From CAVSWT01 sp963775245 (GTDB lineage: Bacteria > Bacteroidota > Ignavibacteria > Ignavibacteriales > Ignavibacteriaceae), in assembly GCA_963775245.1 (NCBI GenBank), contig CAVZID010000012.1:124001-188000 (forward strand): 64,000 nucleotides of DNA, written 5' to 3'. Within the stretch, counting starts at the first letter, position 1; every line of letters begins with the position of its first letter. The notes beneath the pieces are model-generated. The model searched no databases. It saw only the letters and a program-made list of their open reading frames with translations, and was not told the origin of the DNA. Shown here in pieces: positions 23,253 to 32,816 of the stretch. The position numbers and the translations under genes are program-made.

Positions 23253-24934
23253 TTGAAAGAATACTTATCTCAAATATTTCAGAAAGCATCTGAAAAATTA
23301 ACATACCTTAAAAATATTAATATAACTTTTGATGTCCCTAAAATTGAAGCTCATGGTGATTTATCTTCAAATGCTGCGATGCTCCTTGCTAAAGTTTTAA
23401 AAAGAAAGCCAAGAGAAATTGCAGATGAAATAATTTCTAATTTAGAATATGATTCTAAGTTTATCAGCAAAGTTGAAATAGCCGGCGCGGGATTTATAAA
23501 CATTTTTTTCACACCTGCTTTCATTTCAGAAATTATTAAAGAAATTAATTCGAAAGAAAATTCTTACGGAAAATCATACAAGTACAAAGGCAAAAAAGCT
23601 AATGTTGAATTTGTATCAGCAAACCCAACAGGGCCTTTAACAGTAGGGCATGGGAGAAATGCTGTTGTTGGTGATACTGTTGCAAATATTCTTGAATGGG
23701 TTGGATATGAAGTAGATAGGGAATATTATTTTAATAATGCCGGCAGGCAAATGCGCGTCCTTGGCGATTCTGTTAGACTAAGATATTTGGATTTGTTAGG
23801 AGTCAAAAATGAATTCCCCGAAGATTATTATCAGGGCGAATATATAAAAGACATTGCAAAAAATTTATATGATGAATTCGGAGAAAAGCTTTCAGAAGAA
23901 CCGGCAGAAGGAATTTTTAAAGAAAAAGCCGAGAAGGAAATATTTAAAGATATTCAATCAACTTTGCAAAGATTAAACATAAAGCATAAAATATTTTTTA
24001 ATGAGAACAGTCTTTACGAAGAAGGAAAGATTAAAAACCTTTTAAAGAATTTTGAAGAGAAAGATTTATCTTACGAAAAAGAGGGCGCAACCTGGTTGAA
24101 GCTTTCTGAGCTTGGTAATCAGCAGGATAAAGTAATTGTTAAATCAACAGGTGAACCAACATACAGGCTCCCGGACATAGCTTATCATGCAGTGAAATTG
24201 GACCGCGGTTATGATTTGTTGGTTGACTTATTCGGTTCAGACCATAACGCCACTTTTCCTGATGTACTTGCCGGGATAAAATCATTGGGTTATGATTCAG
24301 ATAAAGTTAAAGTGCTCATTCATCAATTTGTAACTATTTTGGACAATGGTGAAGTTGTAAAGATGTCAACACGTAAAGCTAATTATATAACGCTTGATGA
24401 ATTGATTGATGAAGTTGGTGCAGATGTAGTCAGATATTTTTTCAACATGAGAAATATAAACTCGCACATGAATTTTGATTTAGGATTAGCTAAAAAACAA
24501 TCGGATGAAAACCCGGTTTTCTATCTTCAATATGCACATGCAAGAATTTGCTCAATATTAAAAATGATTGAGGAAATTCTAAACCGATGGGAAAGATGAG
24601 AAACTTAAAAGCATCAAATGAAAATCTAAATTTGCTTGTCACACCTGAAGAGCAGCAATTATTAAAGAAGCTACATCAATTTAAAGAAGAAGTAATTCTA
24701 AGTGCAGACTTTTTTGAAACTCACAGAATATGCAGCTACTTAGAAGAACTTGCAGCAGCATTTCATAAGTTTTATACTTTTTGCAGAATTATTGGTTCAG
24801 AAAAAAAATTAGCTGAAGCAAGAGTTTCATTGGCACTTGCTACTAAAGATTGTTATAAAAAATGGACTGAGCATTTTGGGGGTTTCAGCACCAGAGAGAA
24901 TGTAATTAATCTAAAGAGTTTAATTGGTTTATAG
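23253..24934 (+). CDS. argS: Arginyl-tRNA synthetase, frameshifted
   Basis: Two overlapping frames together make about 560 residues, normal for ArgS. The first (TTG start, 448 codons) holds the catalytic domain: the GHGRN nucleotide-binding motif (132-136) after SANPTGP and the KMSTR motif (370-374). It stops at 24597-24599. The anticodon-binding domain continues in the -1 frame from about 24587 (EEQQLLKKLHQFKEE, ELAAAFHKFYTFCRI). One extra G in GGG at 24589-24591 would join them. No slippery heptamer in the right phase is present. ATG codons in the second frame also overlap the stop, so a split, coupled gene is a less likely alternative. Confidence 0.9.
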
Positions 24935-25019
24935 AATATAAACTGCGACTATCCTTTAATTTCAGATGAAATAATAAAATAAAAATTGTAATTTGGATGT
25001 AGTAAAATTTGACTGACGA

Positions 25020-25343
25020 ATGAATAACAAGAAAATTGAAAATATTATAAAGCAAATATCTTCGATGCTTAAGTCAAAATATTCAGATTTTAATGGAGTA
25101 TATTTTTATGGTTCAAGAGCGCGTGGGGATTATATAACTGATTCGGATTATGATTTGATTTTTATTTTTCAAAGAGAAATAACCTGGAAATTTAAAGAAG
25201 AAGTTCGACATTTGATTTACGAGTATGAAGACAAGTATGATATTTTCATTGATGCTAAAGTAATTAGCAGCAGAGAGATTGATTTGAATCGTATGCCTTT
25301 CATACAGAATGTAAAAAAAGAAGGCATTTTTTATGGCGCTTGA
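25020..25343 (+). CDS. Minimal nucleotidyltransferase (MNT) of a HEPN/MNT pair
   Basis: A 107-residue nucleotidyltransferase with the exact GSX10DXD active-site pattern: G31-S32, then D43 and D45, in YGSRARGDYITDSDYDL. In studied HEPN/MNT modules the MNT partner adenylylates and neutralises the HEPN toxin. The next gene overlaps it by 11 bases and encodes a HEPN protein. The gene pair lies alone between argS and convergent comF. The antitoxin role is inferred from the pair. Confidence 0.88.
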   Translation: MNNKKIENIIKQISSMLKSKYSDFNGVYFYGSRARGDYITDSDYDLIFIFQREITWKFKEEVRHLIYEYEDKYDIFIDAKVISSREIDLNRMPFIQNVKKEGIFYGA

Positions 25344-25731
25344 TAAAGCAGCTTTAATTAAATATAGAATAAATAAATCTAAAGAAACTATAGAGGCTGC
25401 TAAATTATTAATAGATAATAACTTATTAAGTCACGCAGAAAATAGAATTTATTATGCCATATTTTATATTGTTTCAGCATTAAGCTTAAAATATGATTTC
25501 TCTACTTCAAAACATAAAACTCTATTAGGATGGTTTAATAAAAATTTTATCCATAATAAAAAGCTGCCTGTCGAAATGAAAAATATTTATAAAGATGCTT
25601 TTGAAAATAGACAGGAAAGTGACTATGAAGATTACAAACAATTTGAGATGGAAGAAGTTAAAACTCACTTTGAAAGAATGCAAAATTTTGTAAACGAAAT
25701 TGAGAAGTTGATTTATAAAGCTGATGAATAG
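25333..25731 (+). CDS. HEPN domain protein of a HEPN/MNT pair
   Basis: A 132-residue all-helical protein of the HEPN type (COG1895-like): AETIEAAKLLIDNNLLSHAENRIYYAIFYIVSALSL-like core, SKHKTLLGWFNK and the C-terminal RQESDYED segment. I do not see the RX4-6H ribonuclease motif of toxic HEPN proteins, so RNase activity is doubtful; it could be a non-catalytic HEPN that binds a nucleotide or target for its MNT partner. Start ATG overlaps the MNT stop, indicating coupled translation. Confidence 0.82.
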   Translation: MALDKAALIKYRINKSKETIEAAKLLIDNNLLSHAENRIYYAIFYIVSALSLKYDFSTSKHKTLLGWFNKNFIHNKKLPVEMKNIYKDAFENRQESDYEDYKQFEMEEVKTHFERMQNFVNEIEKLIYKADE

Positions 25732-25766
25732 TTTGAAATGGAACTTGCACTCAAGCGAAATTGAAT

Positions 25767-26463
25767 TCAATCATTGTAATCAGTTATAGCCACAAAAGCA
25801 GCATAAACTTTATTTGCTCCCTCACTTAATAAAACTTTTGCGCATTCGGATGTTGTGGCTCCGGTAGTAATCACATCGTCAATTAATAAAAGATTTTTTC
25901 CCGCAATTTTATTTCTATTTTTTACTTTGAAAGCATTCCCCATATTTTCTTGTCTTTCAATGTAGTTCATCGTTGTTTGGGATTGTGTGAACTTGACTCT
26001 TTTAACAGCGCTTTCACTTACTCTAATATTTAATTCGCTACCCAAACCTTTTGAAATATAAAATGCTTGATTGTATCCTCTATCAGCTTTTTTTAAGTGA
26101 TGCAGTGGAACCGGAATAATTAAATCAATATTCCAGCTTGATATTTTATCCGACATATTCTTTCCCCATTTCTTTTCCAAGAAATTTCCCGATTAAAAAT
26201 TTGTTGGTGTATTTTAAGGCATGAATGATTTGCTGCAGCTCCCTGTCTTTTTCAAAAACATAAAGTGCTGCAAAACCGCTAATTATTTTTTTATCTTCGA
26301 ATTTCCTATTGAATTCTTTTTCAGTTCTATCCTCATCAACAATGGTAATTTGTGAAAGACAATTTTCACAAACAAAATATTCATTATTGCATAATTGAGT
26401 TTCACAAGCCGGACAAATTCGAGGAAGGAAAAAATCAAATATGGGATTTAAAACCTGAAGCAT
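25767..26463 (-). CDS. ComF family phosphoribosyltransferase, frameshifted
   Basis: The N-terminal part (26463 to 26146) carries a zinc-finger-like region, CPACETQLC and CENCLSQI, and the ALKYTNKF segment. The C-terminal part (26180 to 25767) has IIPVPLHHLKKADRGYNQA and the PRPP loop LLIDDVITTGATTSE. The two halves overlap in different frames. Removing one G from GGGG at plus 26164-26167 fuses them into a ComF protein of about 230 residues. ComF proteins act in natural DNA uptake in some bacteria, but many homologues are of unknown role. The internal ATG in the second frame makes a split gene possible but less likely. Confidence 0.85.
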
Positions 26464-26514
26464 CTAAAATTAATCTTTAAATTTTGTAATCTTTTTAATC
26501 TTGTAATTTTGAAA

Positions 26515-28665
26515 TTAAAGCATTCCCCACCGTTTTCTAAAAAACCATTCCAATGCAAAAAGAATGATTGCAATTATCATCAGCCATTCATTCGACCAAA
26601 GTTTTATTTCAGAAGTATTTAATTTTTCTTTGACTGATTTATTATTTCTATCATTTAATATTTCAAAAAGCTGCTGATAATTATCAGAATTAAAATATTT
26701 TCCCTTTGTGAAATTTGCCAATTGGTTTAAAAATTCATAATTCATTCTCGGATTTGCCATCTCAATATCAACATCTCCAATGTTAAATATTCCTTTGTCA
26801 CTGCCGAGCTTTTTTCCGTTTTGAATTGCTTCTCCGTTAAAACTAAAATCCCCGGGAGAATTTGTCTGATACTTTCCTTCATACAAACCGCTGCCAAGCG
26901 AATTTAAAATTATTTCATCTTTTGAATTTTTATTTTGAATTTGAACTTTAATCTCAGCATCAGAAACCGGGTTCAAAGATTCATTATAAACTTCAGCAGA
27001 AAATTCAACCGGCTCACCAAGCGAATAAGTTTTCTTTGAGGTTTTAATATTTACGTTCTTTTTATTGTCATTTGTGTTTAGCCATTTAGCACTGTTTAAA
27101 ATAAAACTGTCATATAAATTCAAATTTTTGTCTGATGTCTGCAATTTCCATTTCCAAATGTCTTTCGCCAGCACAAATATAGACCTTTGCTTTCCAATTT
27201 TCCTGGTTAAAATTAAAGGAGTATTTAGCGCTACATTTTTTTGTTTAATTTTAGCAATGACTTCACATTCGGGCTTTGTATTTAGTTTTGTATTTAACTG
27301 AAATACAGGTGGCAAGTTATTCCAGGCTTCCAAAATATTTTGCGAATTGTTTTGAAGCAATGGATTTTTCAATTCATTTCCATTTACGTTTGGTTGAACC
27401 TCATTGTAGTTCTGAGTTGGCCCGCCAATTGTAAAACCGAGCTCTTTTTGAAGAGTATTCAATTTATTTAAGTCTGTTCCTTCCGACAATAAAAAGAAAA
27501 ACGGTTTATCTTTTTGTGAGATTTCATTTTTAACTTTGTTTAACAAATCATTGCTTGTCTGTCGGGATGGAAAACTTATCATGAAAAATATATCCGCACT
27601 GTCAACCAATTCATCTCTATTATTTCTTTCTAAATATTTATCCTGGCTTATTTGAGTAATGGATTTTACAGATAAATTTTTATCTGACTCTAAAGTATTT
27701 TTTACAAAAGATAAATCCGGGGAAGGGGTTCCCGCCAAGATAAGAATCTTTATCTTATTGCTCAAAACATTTATGTAAAAAACTTTTTTATTGTTTACAA
27801 AAGTGAATTCTCCATCTTGATTATTTACAACCACAGTAAGCTTTTTCTCTCCGCTTATTTTGGGAGTATATTCAAAACTTACATTTTGGATTCCATCTTG
27901 TGATATGATTAAATCTTTTTGTTCAATAAGATTTGCATTTTCAAACAATGAAACCTTAACGTTTTTTCCAGCAAACCCTGAATTTGAAATTGCTGCTAAT
28001 ATTGTTGTAGGTGTTTCGTTATAAATATATTCATTGTGCAAAATGTTTTTAACTTCAATATCATTCCGCTTTGTGGTATCTCCAACTCCGACTGTAAATA
28101 CGGGAATATTCATCTTTTCTGCAGTGAATAATGGATTCTCGCCATCGTTAATATCTCCATCACTAACAATTACAACTGAAGAAATATTTTGATTGTTCTG
28201 TTGAATGCTTGAAAATATTTTTGAAAAGTTTGTATTACTTTCATTAAAATTAAACTGCGAAAGGCTATCCTTATATACTTGATTCACTTTTGAACCAAAT
28301 GAATAGACAGTAGAATTTTTAATTAGATCTTTTTCTCCCACGTCAATTAAAAATTTTTCAATGTGCTGCTTTCTGTTTGTGCCATCATCAATTAAAATTG
28401 ATTTTGAATTATCTACAAATATTAAATTCTTTGGTTCTAATATTACTTTCTTTGCCAGGGTTAAAATTGGTTCGAAGAAAATAAATAGAAGTAATAGTAA
28501 TGCCAACGTTCTTAGGGAAACTAATAAATATCTTTTTGCTGGGCTGACAGTGGGAATTGTGTATCTATAAACGTAGTAAGCGTAGCCACCGAGAATTACC
28601 AGAGCAATAAAAAAAAATACAGCAGGAAGTGAAAATGTTAAATCAAATTTTTCATAATTGAACAT
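26515..28665 (-). CDS. Membrane-anchored VWA-domain protein
   Basis: A 716-residue protein with two N-terminal transmembrane helices (about 12-33 and 46-66), an extracytoplasmic von Willebrand A-like domain and a C-terminal transmembrane helix near 690-708 followed by a basic tail (WFFRKRWGML). The VWA metal site appears as DNSKSI (DxSxS) and VIVSDGDINDGENPL. Further beta-sandwich regions with CARDB-like sequence follow, and SADIFFMISFPSR lies in a glutamine-amidotransferase-like fold. Related proteins occur with BatA/MoxR-type gene groups in Bacteroidota, but no MoxR gene is adjacent here. Function unknown. Confidence 0.85.
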   Translation of the reverse strand: MFNYEKFDLTFSLPAVFFFIALVILGGYAYYVYRYTIPTVSPAKRYLLVSLRTLALLLLLFIFFEPILTLAKKVILEPKNLIFVDNSKSILIDDGTNRKQHIEKFLIDVGEKDLIKNSTVYSFGSKVNQVYKDSLSQFNFNESNTNFSKIFSSIQQNNQNISSVVIVSDGDINDGENPLFTAEKMNIPVFTVGVGDTTKRNDIEVKNILHNEYIYNETPTTILAAISNSGFAGKNVKVSLFENANLIEQKDLIISQDGIQNVSFEYTPKISGEKKLTVVVNNQDGEFTFVNNKKVFYINVLSNKIKILILAGTPSPDLSFVKNTLESDKNLSVKSITQISQDKYLERNNRDELVDSADIFFMISFPSRQTSNDLLNKVKNEISQKDKPFFFLLSEGTDLNKLNTLQKELGFTIGGPTQNYNEVQPNVNGNELKNPLLQNNSQNILEAWNNLPPVFQLNTKLNTKPECEVIAKIKQKNVALNTPLILTRKIGKQRSIFVLAKDIWKWKLQTSDKNLNLYDSFILNSAKWLNTNDNKKNVNIKTSKKTYSLGEPVEFSAEVYNESLNPVSDAEIKVQIQNKNSKDEIILNSLGSGLYEGKYQTNSPGDFSFNGEAIQNGKKLGSDKGIFNIGDVDIEMANPRMNYEFLNQLANFTKGKYFNSDNYQQLFEILNDRNNKSVKEKLNTSEIKLWSNEWLMIIAIILFALEWFFRKRWGML

Positions 28666-29531
28666 TAAAAGGAAAGGTCTCCCTTCAAGACTGTAGTTGC
28701 ACTCCCTGATATATAAAGTTCATTACTTTTTTTAGAATATGTTACCCCAACTCTGCCGGGACGATTTAAAACATCTCCCTGTTCAAAAGTAACTGAATAT
28801 TCTTCTTGAGCTGGGTCTAAAAACCCAAGATGAAGTAGCACCGAAAGCAAAGGCCCGTTTGCAGAACCTGTAACAATATCTTCGTTTATTCCATGAGCAG
28901 GAGCAAAATATCTTAAATGAGCAAAATTTTCTTTTTCTTTAGTCTCCAGCGTAAATACAGCAACACCGCTTACTTCTTTTTTCTGAGTTATAATATTTTT
29001 TAAGGTATTAAAATCCGGGGAAATGGAATGTAAAATTTCAAGGTTGTCAACTTGTATATATAAATTTTTATTCTCTAAAAGTATAAATGGAACCGGCTTC
29101 TTTTCTGATTTTTTTATTCCTAATGCAGATAGTATCTCTTCTTTATTTCCTATAAATTCATCCATTTTGAAAATGGGAATTTGCATAAAGTATTTTTCAT
29201 TTTGAAATTTACATTTTAAAATTCCAGACAAGGTATCAAAAGTTATTTCTTGGTTGTCTTTTAAGTTGCCATTTTCATTTAAGAAATGAAGTGAAGCTAT
29301 TGTTCCATGTCCGCAAAGTTCAACTTCGGTGGTTGGAGTAAACCATCTTAAATTAAAATCAGCTTTATTAGACTTTGAAATGAAAGCAGTCTCAGCAAGA
29401 TTCATCTCATTGGCAATTAGCTGCATTTCATTTTTAGTTAATTCATCTGCAAAACAAACAGCAGCCTGGTTGCCTTGAAAAGGCTTATTTGAAAAAGCAT
29501 CAATTTGGTATATATTAATTTTTTTTGCCAT
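28665..29531 (-). CDS. PhzF family isomerase/epimerase
   Basis: A 288-residue PhzF-fold protein with duplicated diaminopimelate-epimerase-like halves. The active-site glutamate motif NLAETAFI (E47), TTEVELCGHGT and the C-terminal DIVTGSANGPL segment are present. PhzF itself isomerises a phenazine precursor, but most homologues, including this one, lie outside phenazine gene clusters, and their substrates are unknown. It overlaps surE by 17 bases and the VWA gene start by one base, so the three are probably co-transcribed. Confidence 0.9.
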   Translation of the reverse strand: MAKKINIYQIDAFSNKPFQGNQAAVCFADELTKNEMQLIANEMNLAETAFISKSNKADFNLRWFTPTTEVELCGHGTIASLHFLNENGNLKDNQEITFDTLSGILKCKFQNEKYFMQIPIFKMDEFIGNKEEILSALGIKKSEKKPVPFILLENKNLYIQVDNLEILHSISPDFNTLKNIITQKKEVSGVAVFTLETKEKENFAHLRYFAPAHGINEDIVTGSANGPLLSVLLHLGFLDPAQEEYSVTFEQGDVLNRPGRVGVTYSKKSNELYISGSATTVLKGDLSF

Positions 29532-30294
29532 TAAGTAAACTTTCTAAATTCCAACTTTTCATTTTATCAAACGTTAAGTAGTCGGTTAAATCAAAGTGAA
29601 TCGGTGTAACGGAAACATAATTATTTTTAATCGCAATCTGGTCTGTTTCTATTTCCGTATCAACTATTTTCAAGTTGCCTGTTAACCAATAATAATCTCT
29701 TCCCAAAGGGTCTTGCCTTTGTTCATAAGTATCATCCCATTTTGATTTGCCCTGACGGGTTAAATGAACTCCTTTTATTTTTTCTTCAGGAATATCTGGA
29801 ACATTAACATTCAACATTGTTCCTAAAGTTAATTTTTTTTCTGCGGTTTCTTTTGCCAGCAGTTTTGCAACTTTAGCAGCAAAAGTAAAATCTTCAACAA
29901 GATGATTTGTAACTGAAATTGCTATTGAAGGAACGTCCATGATTGCTGCTTCGCGAGCTGCAGAGACTGTTCCGGAATAAATTATATTAATTGCAGTATT
30001 TGAACCGTGATTGATTCCTGAAACCATTAAATCAGGAGTATCTTTCATAATATTTCTAATTCCAATTTTAGCGCAGTCAGCAGGTGTACCGTCAACAGCG
30101 TAACCGAAAAATTTGCCATTCTTTTTATATTCAACTATGCGCAATGGTGTTTTCATAGTTATTGCGTGGCCTACAGCACTTTGTTCGTAAAGCGGTGCAA
30201 CAACGGTAACTTCGCCAATTTCTTTTAAAGATTCTGCAAGTGCAAATATTCCTGCTGAATCGATTCCATCATCATTTGAAACTAAAATTTTCAA
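29515..30294 (-). CDS. surE: 5'/3'-nucleotidase SurE
   Basis: A 259-residue acid phosphatase that removes phosphate from nucleoside monophosphates during stationary-phase survival. The metal site ILVSNDDGID (Asp pair) sits directly at the N-terminus, and VVAPLYEQSAVGHAITM and SGINHGSNTAINIIYSGTVSAA are family features. I start at the TTG at 30294 because GAGGG lies just upstream and the protein then begins at the usual point; the frame could be extended 28 codons to an ATG, but that extension has no family counterpart. Confidence 0.93.
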   Translation of the reverse strand: MKILVSNDDGIDSAGIFALAESLKEIGEVTVVAPLYEQSAVGHAITMKTPLRIVEYKKNGKFFGYAVDGTPADCAKIGIRNIMKDTPDLMVSGINHGSNTAINIIYSGTVSAAREAAIMDVPSIAISVTNHLVEDFTFAAKVAKLLAKETAEKKLTLGTMLNVNVPDIPEEKIKGVHLTRQGKSKWDDTYEQRQDPLGRDYYWLTGNLKIVDTEIETDQIAIKNNYVSVTPIHFDLTDYLTFDKMKSWNLESLLNGKKN

Positions 30295-30612
30295 TATAGA
30301 GCCCTCACATAGTGATCGCTTTGCGATAAAAATTTTTGAATAGGCAATAAATATAACATATAACCTTTTGAGACTCAATTAAATGAGATGGTAATAAAAC
30401 AGTACTTTGTAATTTTAATCTTAATTAGCTAAGAAAAATATTTTACGATTTAATTTCTAATAAGATAACCCTATCCAACCTTTCCCTTGAGAAGAGAAAG
30501 GCTCATTTGAGATTAAAACAATAATTTTTCTTGTTATCACTTAATTGATTTTATAAATAATTAAGATAGAATTTAGTATGTAAAGTATAATTTTAGAATT
30601 TCTTTTTCAGTG

Positions 30613-30654
30613 CATGTTCTTTTGGTTCTTTTCTTGCGCCAAGAAAAGAACATG
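30613..30654. repeat. Perfect palindrome in the surE-pgeF divergent gap
   Basis: GTTCTTTTCTTG (30625-30636) and CAAGAAAAGAAC (30640-30651) form a 12-base perfect inverted repeat with loop CGC. An extra CATGTTCTTTT (30613-30623) can alternatively pair with AAAAGAACATG (30644-30654). The rest of 30295-30747 is A/T-rich and includes a weak CCTTTC/GAAAGG hairpin near 30480-30505; no gene is seen there. Confidence 0.6.
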
Positions 30655-30747
30655 TAAAGAGATTTCAAGGGAAAAATTGTTCTATAAAAATTTAAACTTA
30701 AAATTCGGTAAATTTGCATTCACATTTTTCAATTAAAAATAGAATTG

Positions 30748-31491
30748 ATGATAATTTTAAAGCCTTTGATATTTGAACAATTCCCGGAGATTATTTTCGG
30801 ATTCAACACAAAAATTGGATTAGGTAGAAAAGAGCCTTATTTTTTAAATTTATCTCATTCCGTTAGCGACGATGAAAAAATTGTAGATGAGAATAGAAAA
30901 TTTTTTTTCAACTCAATTAATTTAAAGCCGGATAATATTGTTTATCAAAAACAAATTCACGGAAATAAAGTTACGTATGTATCAGAGCCTGGCAATGTTG
31001 GAGAAAGTGATTCACTTATAACAGATAAACCAAATTTAGGTTTAACAATTAGTACCGCTGATTGTACACCAATTTTTATTTATGACAAAGAAAACAATGT
31101 AATTGCTGGAGTTCATTCCGGTTGGCGAGGAACGGTAAAGAAAATACTGCTTGAAACTTTAGAGAAATTGAAATCGGATTTTAACTCGAAGCCAGAAAAC
31201 TTATACGTTTATATTGCACCTTCTATATCCCAGGAAAAATATGAAGTTGGCATTGAAGTAGCAGAAAAATTTGAGGACAAATATTTATTTAGAACTAATG
31301 ATAAAATTTATTTGGATGTTGCTGGTGTTAACTATGATTTTCTTATTAATTTTGGTTTGATAAAAAGTAATGTTCAGTATTCACAATTATGTAGCTACAA
31401 AATGGAAAATCTTCTTCACTCATACCGCAGAGATGGACTTCATTCCGGTAGGTCTCTTGGCGTAATTGCTATGAAAGATATAAATGCTTAG
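30748..31491 (+). CDS. pgeF: Peptidoglycan editing factor PgeF (YfiH/laccase-domain family)
   Basis: A 247-residue protein of the Cu-oxidase_4/YfiH family. The conserved metal/active-site residues lie in QKQIHGNKV, STADCTPIFI, GVHSGWRGTVKKI and CSYKMENLLHSYRRDG. Homologues have been described as peptidoglycan editing factors that remove wrongly placed L-serine from muropeptides, and also as purine nucleoside phosphorylase/deaminase enzymes; the sequence does not separate these. ATG at 30748 is preferred over a TTG one codon earlier. It overlaps the next gene by 8 bases. Confidence 0.9.
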   Translation: MIILKPLIFEQFPEIIFGFNTKIGLGRKEPYFLNLSHSVSDDEKIVDENRKFFFNSINLKPDNIVYQKQIHGNKVTYVSEPGNVGESDSLITDKPNLGLTISTADCTPIFIYDKENNVIAGVHSGWRGTVKKILLETLEKLKSDFNSKPENLYVYIAPSISQEKYEVGIEVAEKFEDKYLFRTNDKIYLDVAGVNYDFLINFGLIKSNVQYSQLCSYKMENLLHSYRRDGLHSGRSLGVIAMKDINA

Positions 31492-32413
31492 CGAAAGAGT
31501 AAAAATATTTTTGTTGTTTAGCTTTCTTTGCTTTTTATGGGGCTCTACATGGCTGGCAATCAGAGTCGGACTCGGTTCATTAACTCCAATGTTCGGTGCC
31601 GGAATTAGATTTTTTGTTGCTTCGATTGCAATTTTAATTATTATGAAATTTAGAAAAATTAAAATTCAAAGAGATAAATTATCTATAAAACTTTACATTA
31701 TAATGGGAATTTTTTCTTTTGTCCTTCCTTACGCTTTTGTTTATTGGGGTGAACAATATGTCCCATCAGGTTTAGCTTCAGTGCTTTTTGCTGTTCATCC
31801 ATTTTTTGTCGCTTTATTTTCTTACTTTTTTATTTCGTCCGAAACAATTGGCATTTATAAAATATTAGGAATAATTTTAGGTTTCGCAGGAATTGTAGTT
31901 ATATTTTCTGATAGCTTCAGCGGTGATTTTTCAACTTATATTATTGGAATGATTGCTGTCCTAATGAGCGGTGTATTTCAAGCCGGTATTGCTGTTACTA
32001 TGAAAAAATATGGGCATCATTTAAATCCGTTATCTATGAATTTGGTTCCGATGGAAATAGCTGCGGTAGTTCTTACTATTTACGGACTTTTATTTGAAGA
32101 TACTTCTTATTTGAAGTTTGATTTAAACGCCGCACTTTCAATTATTTACCTGGCAATATTTGGAAGCGTGTTTACATTTACAATTTATTATTGGCTGCTG
32201 AAGAGAATAAACGTTGTAATGCTTTCTTTGATGGCTTTTATCACTCCGATTGTGGCGTTGGTTCTTGGATGGATAATTTTGAGTGAAGCTTTATCCACCA
32301 GGCATTTTATTGGTTCAGCTTTAGTTCTTATAGGATTGCTTACAGCAAATGTTGTCAATCTTAAAAAATTAAATAAAGAAAATATAATAAAACAGCAGCC
32401 GGCAGAAACTTAA
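31484..32413 (+). CDS. EamA/DMT family transporter
   Basis: A 309-residue drug/metabolite transporter with ten predicted membrane helices in two EamA halves. The first half opens FLLFSFLCFLWGSTWLAIRVGL and contains LPYAFVYWGEQYVPSGLASVL; the second contains FTFTIYYWLLKRINVVMLSLMAFITPIVALVLGW, both typical. The tail (LKKLNKENIIK...) is cytoplasmic. Substrates of this family range from amino acids to nucleosides and cannot be predicted here. It overlaps pgeF and precedes folB. Confidence 0.92.
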   Translation: MLSERVKIFLLFSFLCFLWGSTWLAIRVGLGSLTPMFGAGIRFFVASIAILIIMKFRKIKIQRDKLSIKLYIIMGIFSFVLPYAFVYWGEQYVPSGLASVLFAVHPFFVALFSYFFISSETIGIYKILGIILGFAGIVVIFSDSFSGDFSTYIIGMIAVLMSGVFQAGIAVTMKKYGHHLNPLSMNLVPMEIAAVVLTIYGLLFEDTSYLKFDLNAALSIIYLAIFGSVFTFTIYYWLLKRINVVMLSLMAFITPIVALVLGWIILSEALSTRHFIGSALVLIGLLTANVVNLKKLNKENIIKQQPAET

Positions 32414-32432
32414 ATAAATTTGAAAGTAATTA

Positions 32433-32804
32433 ATGATTAATATTATTCGAATTAAAAAAGCTGCATTCTATGCATATCACGGCGTTTTATCCGAAGAACA
32501 AAGTGTGGGAGGAAAATTTGAAGCGGATGTGGATATTTATACAGATTTTTCTGAAGCAGCTATTAAAGACAGCTTAAAACAGACAGTCAATTATGATAAA
32601 GTTTATAAGTTCATGTACCAGTTAGCGCTCGAACAAAAATATTATTTGATTGAATCTTTGGCAATGAAGATTGCAAATGAACTACTTAAAAAATTTGAAG
32701 CTATAGAAAAAGTTGCGGTAAGAGTAAGAAAACATAATCCTCCTCTTGGAGGGATGGTTGATTTTGTTGAAGCGGAAGTAATTAAAGATAGAAAAGACAA
32801 GTAG
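32433..32804 (+). CDS. folB: Dihydroneopterin aldolase
   Basis: A 123-residue FolB with the opening IRIKKAAFYAYHGVLSEEQSVGGKFEADVDI (active-site Glu and surrounding residues), TVNYDKVYKF and the conserved VAVRVRKHNPPLGGMVDFVEAEV C-terminus. It splits 7,8-dihydroneopterin to 6-hydroxymethyl-dihydropterin and glycolaldehyde in folate synthesis. The next gene is folK, the next step in the pathway, and only 12 bases separate the folB stop from the proposed folK start. Confidence 0.95.
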   Translation: MINIIRIKKAAFYAYHGVLSEEQSVGGKFEADVDIYTDFSEAAIKDSLKQTVNYDKVYKFMYQLALEQKYYLIESLAMKIANELLKKFEAIEKVAVRVRKHNPPLGGMVDFVEAEVIKDRKDK

Positions 32805-32816
32805 ATAAGGAAAAAG

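Noticed and set aside
24585..24599. Programmed -1 frameshift in argS
   Set aside because: No slippery heptamer in the correct phase is present, and ArgS is not known to use frameshifting. A single missing base explains the data more simply.
30295..30378. N-terminal extension of SurE by 28 codons
   Set aside because: SurE proteins start directly at the metal-binding strand. A TTG with an upstream GAGGG lies at that position.
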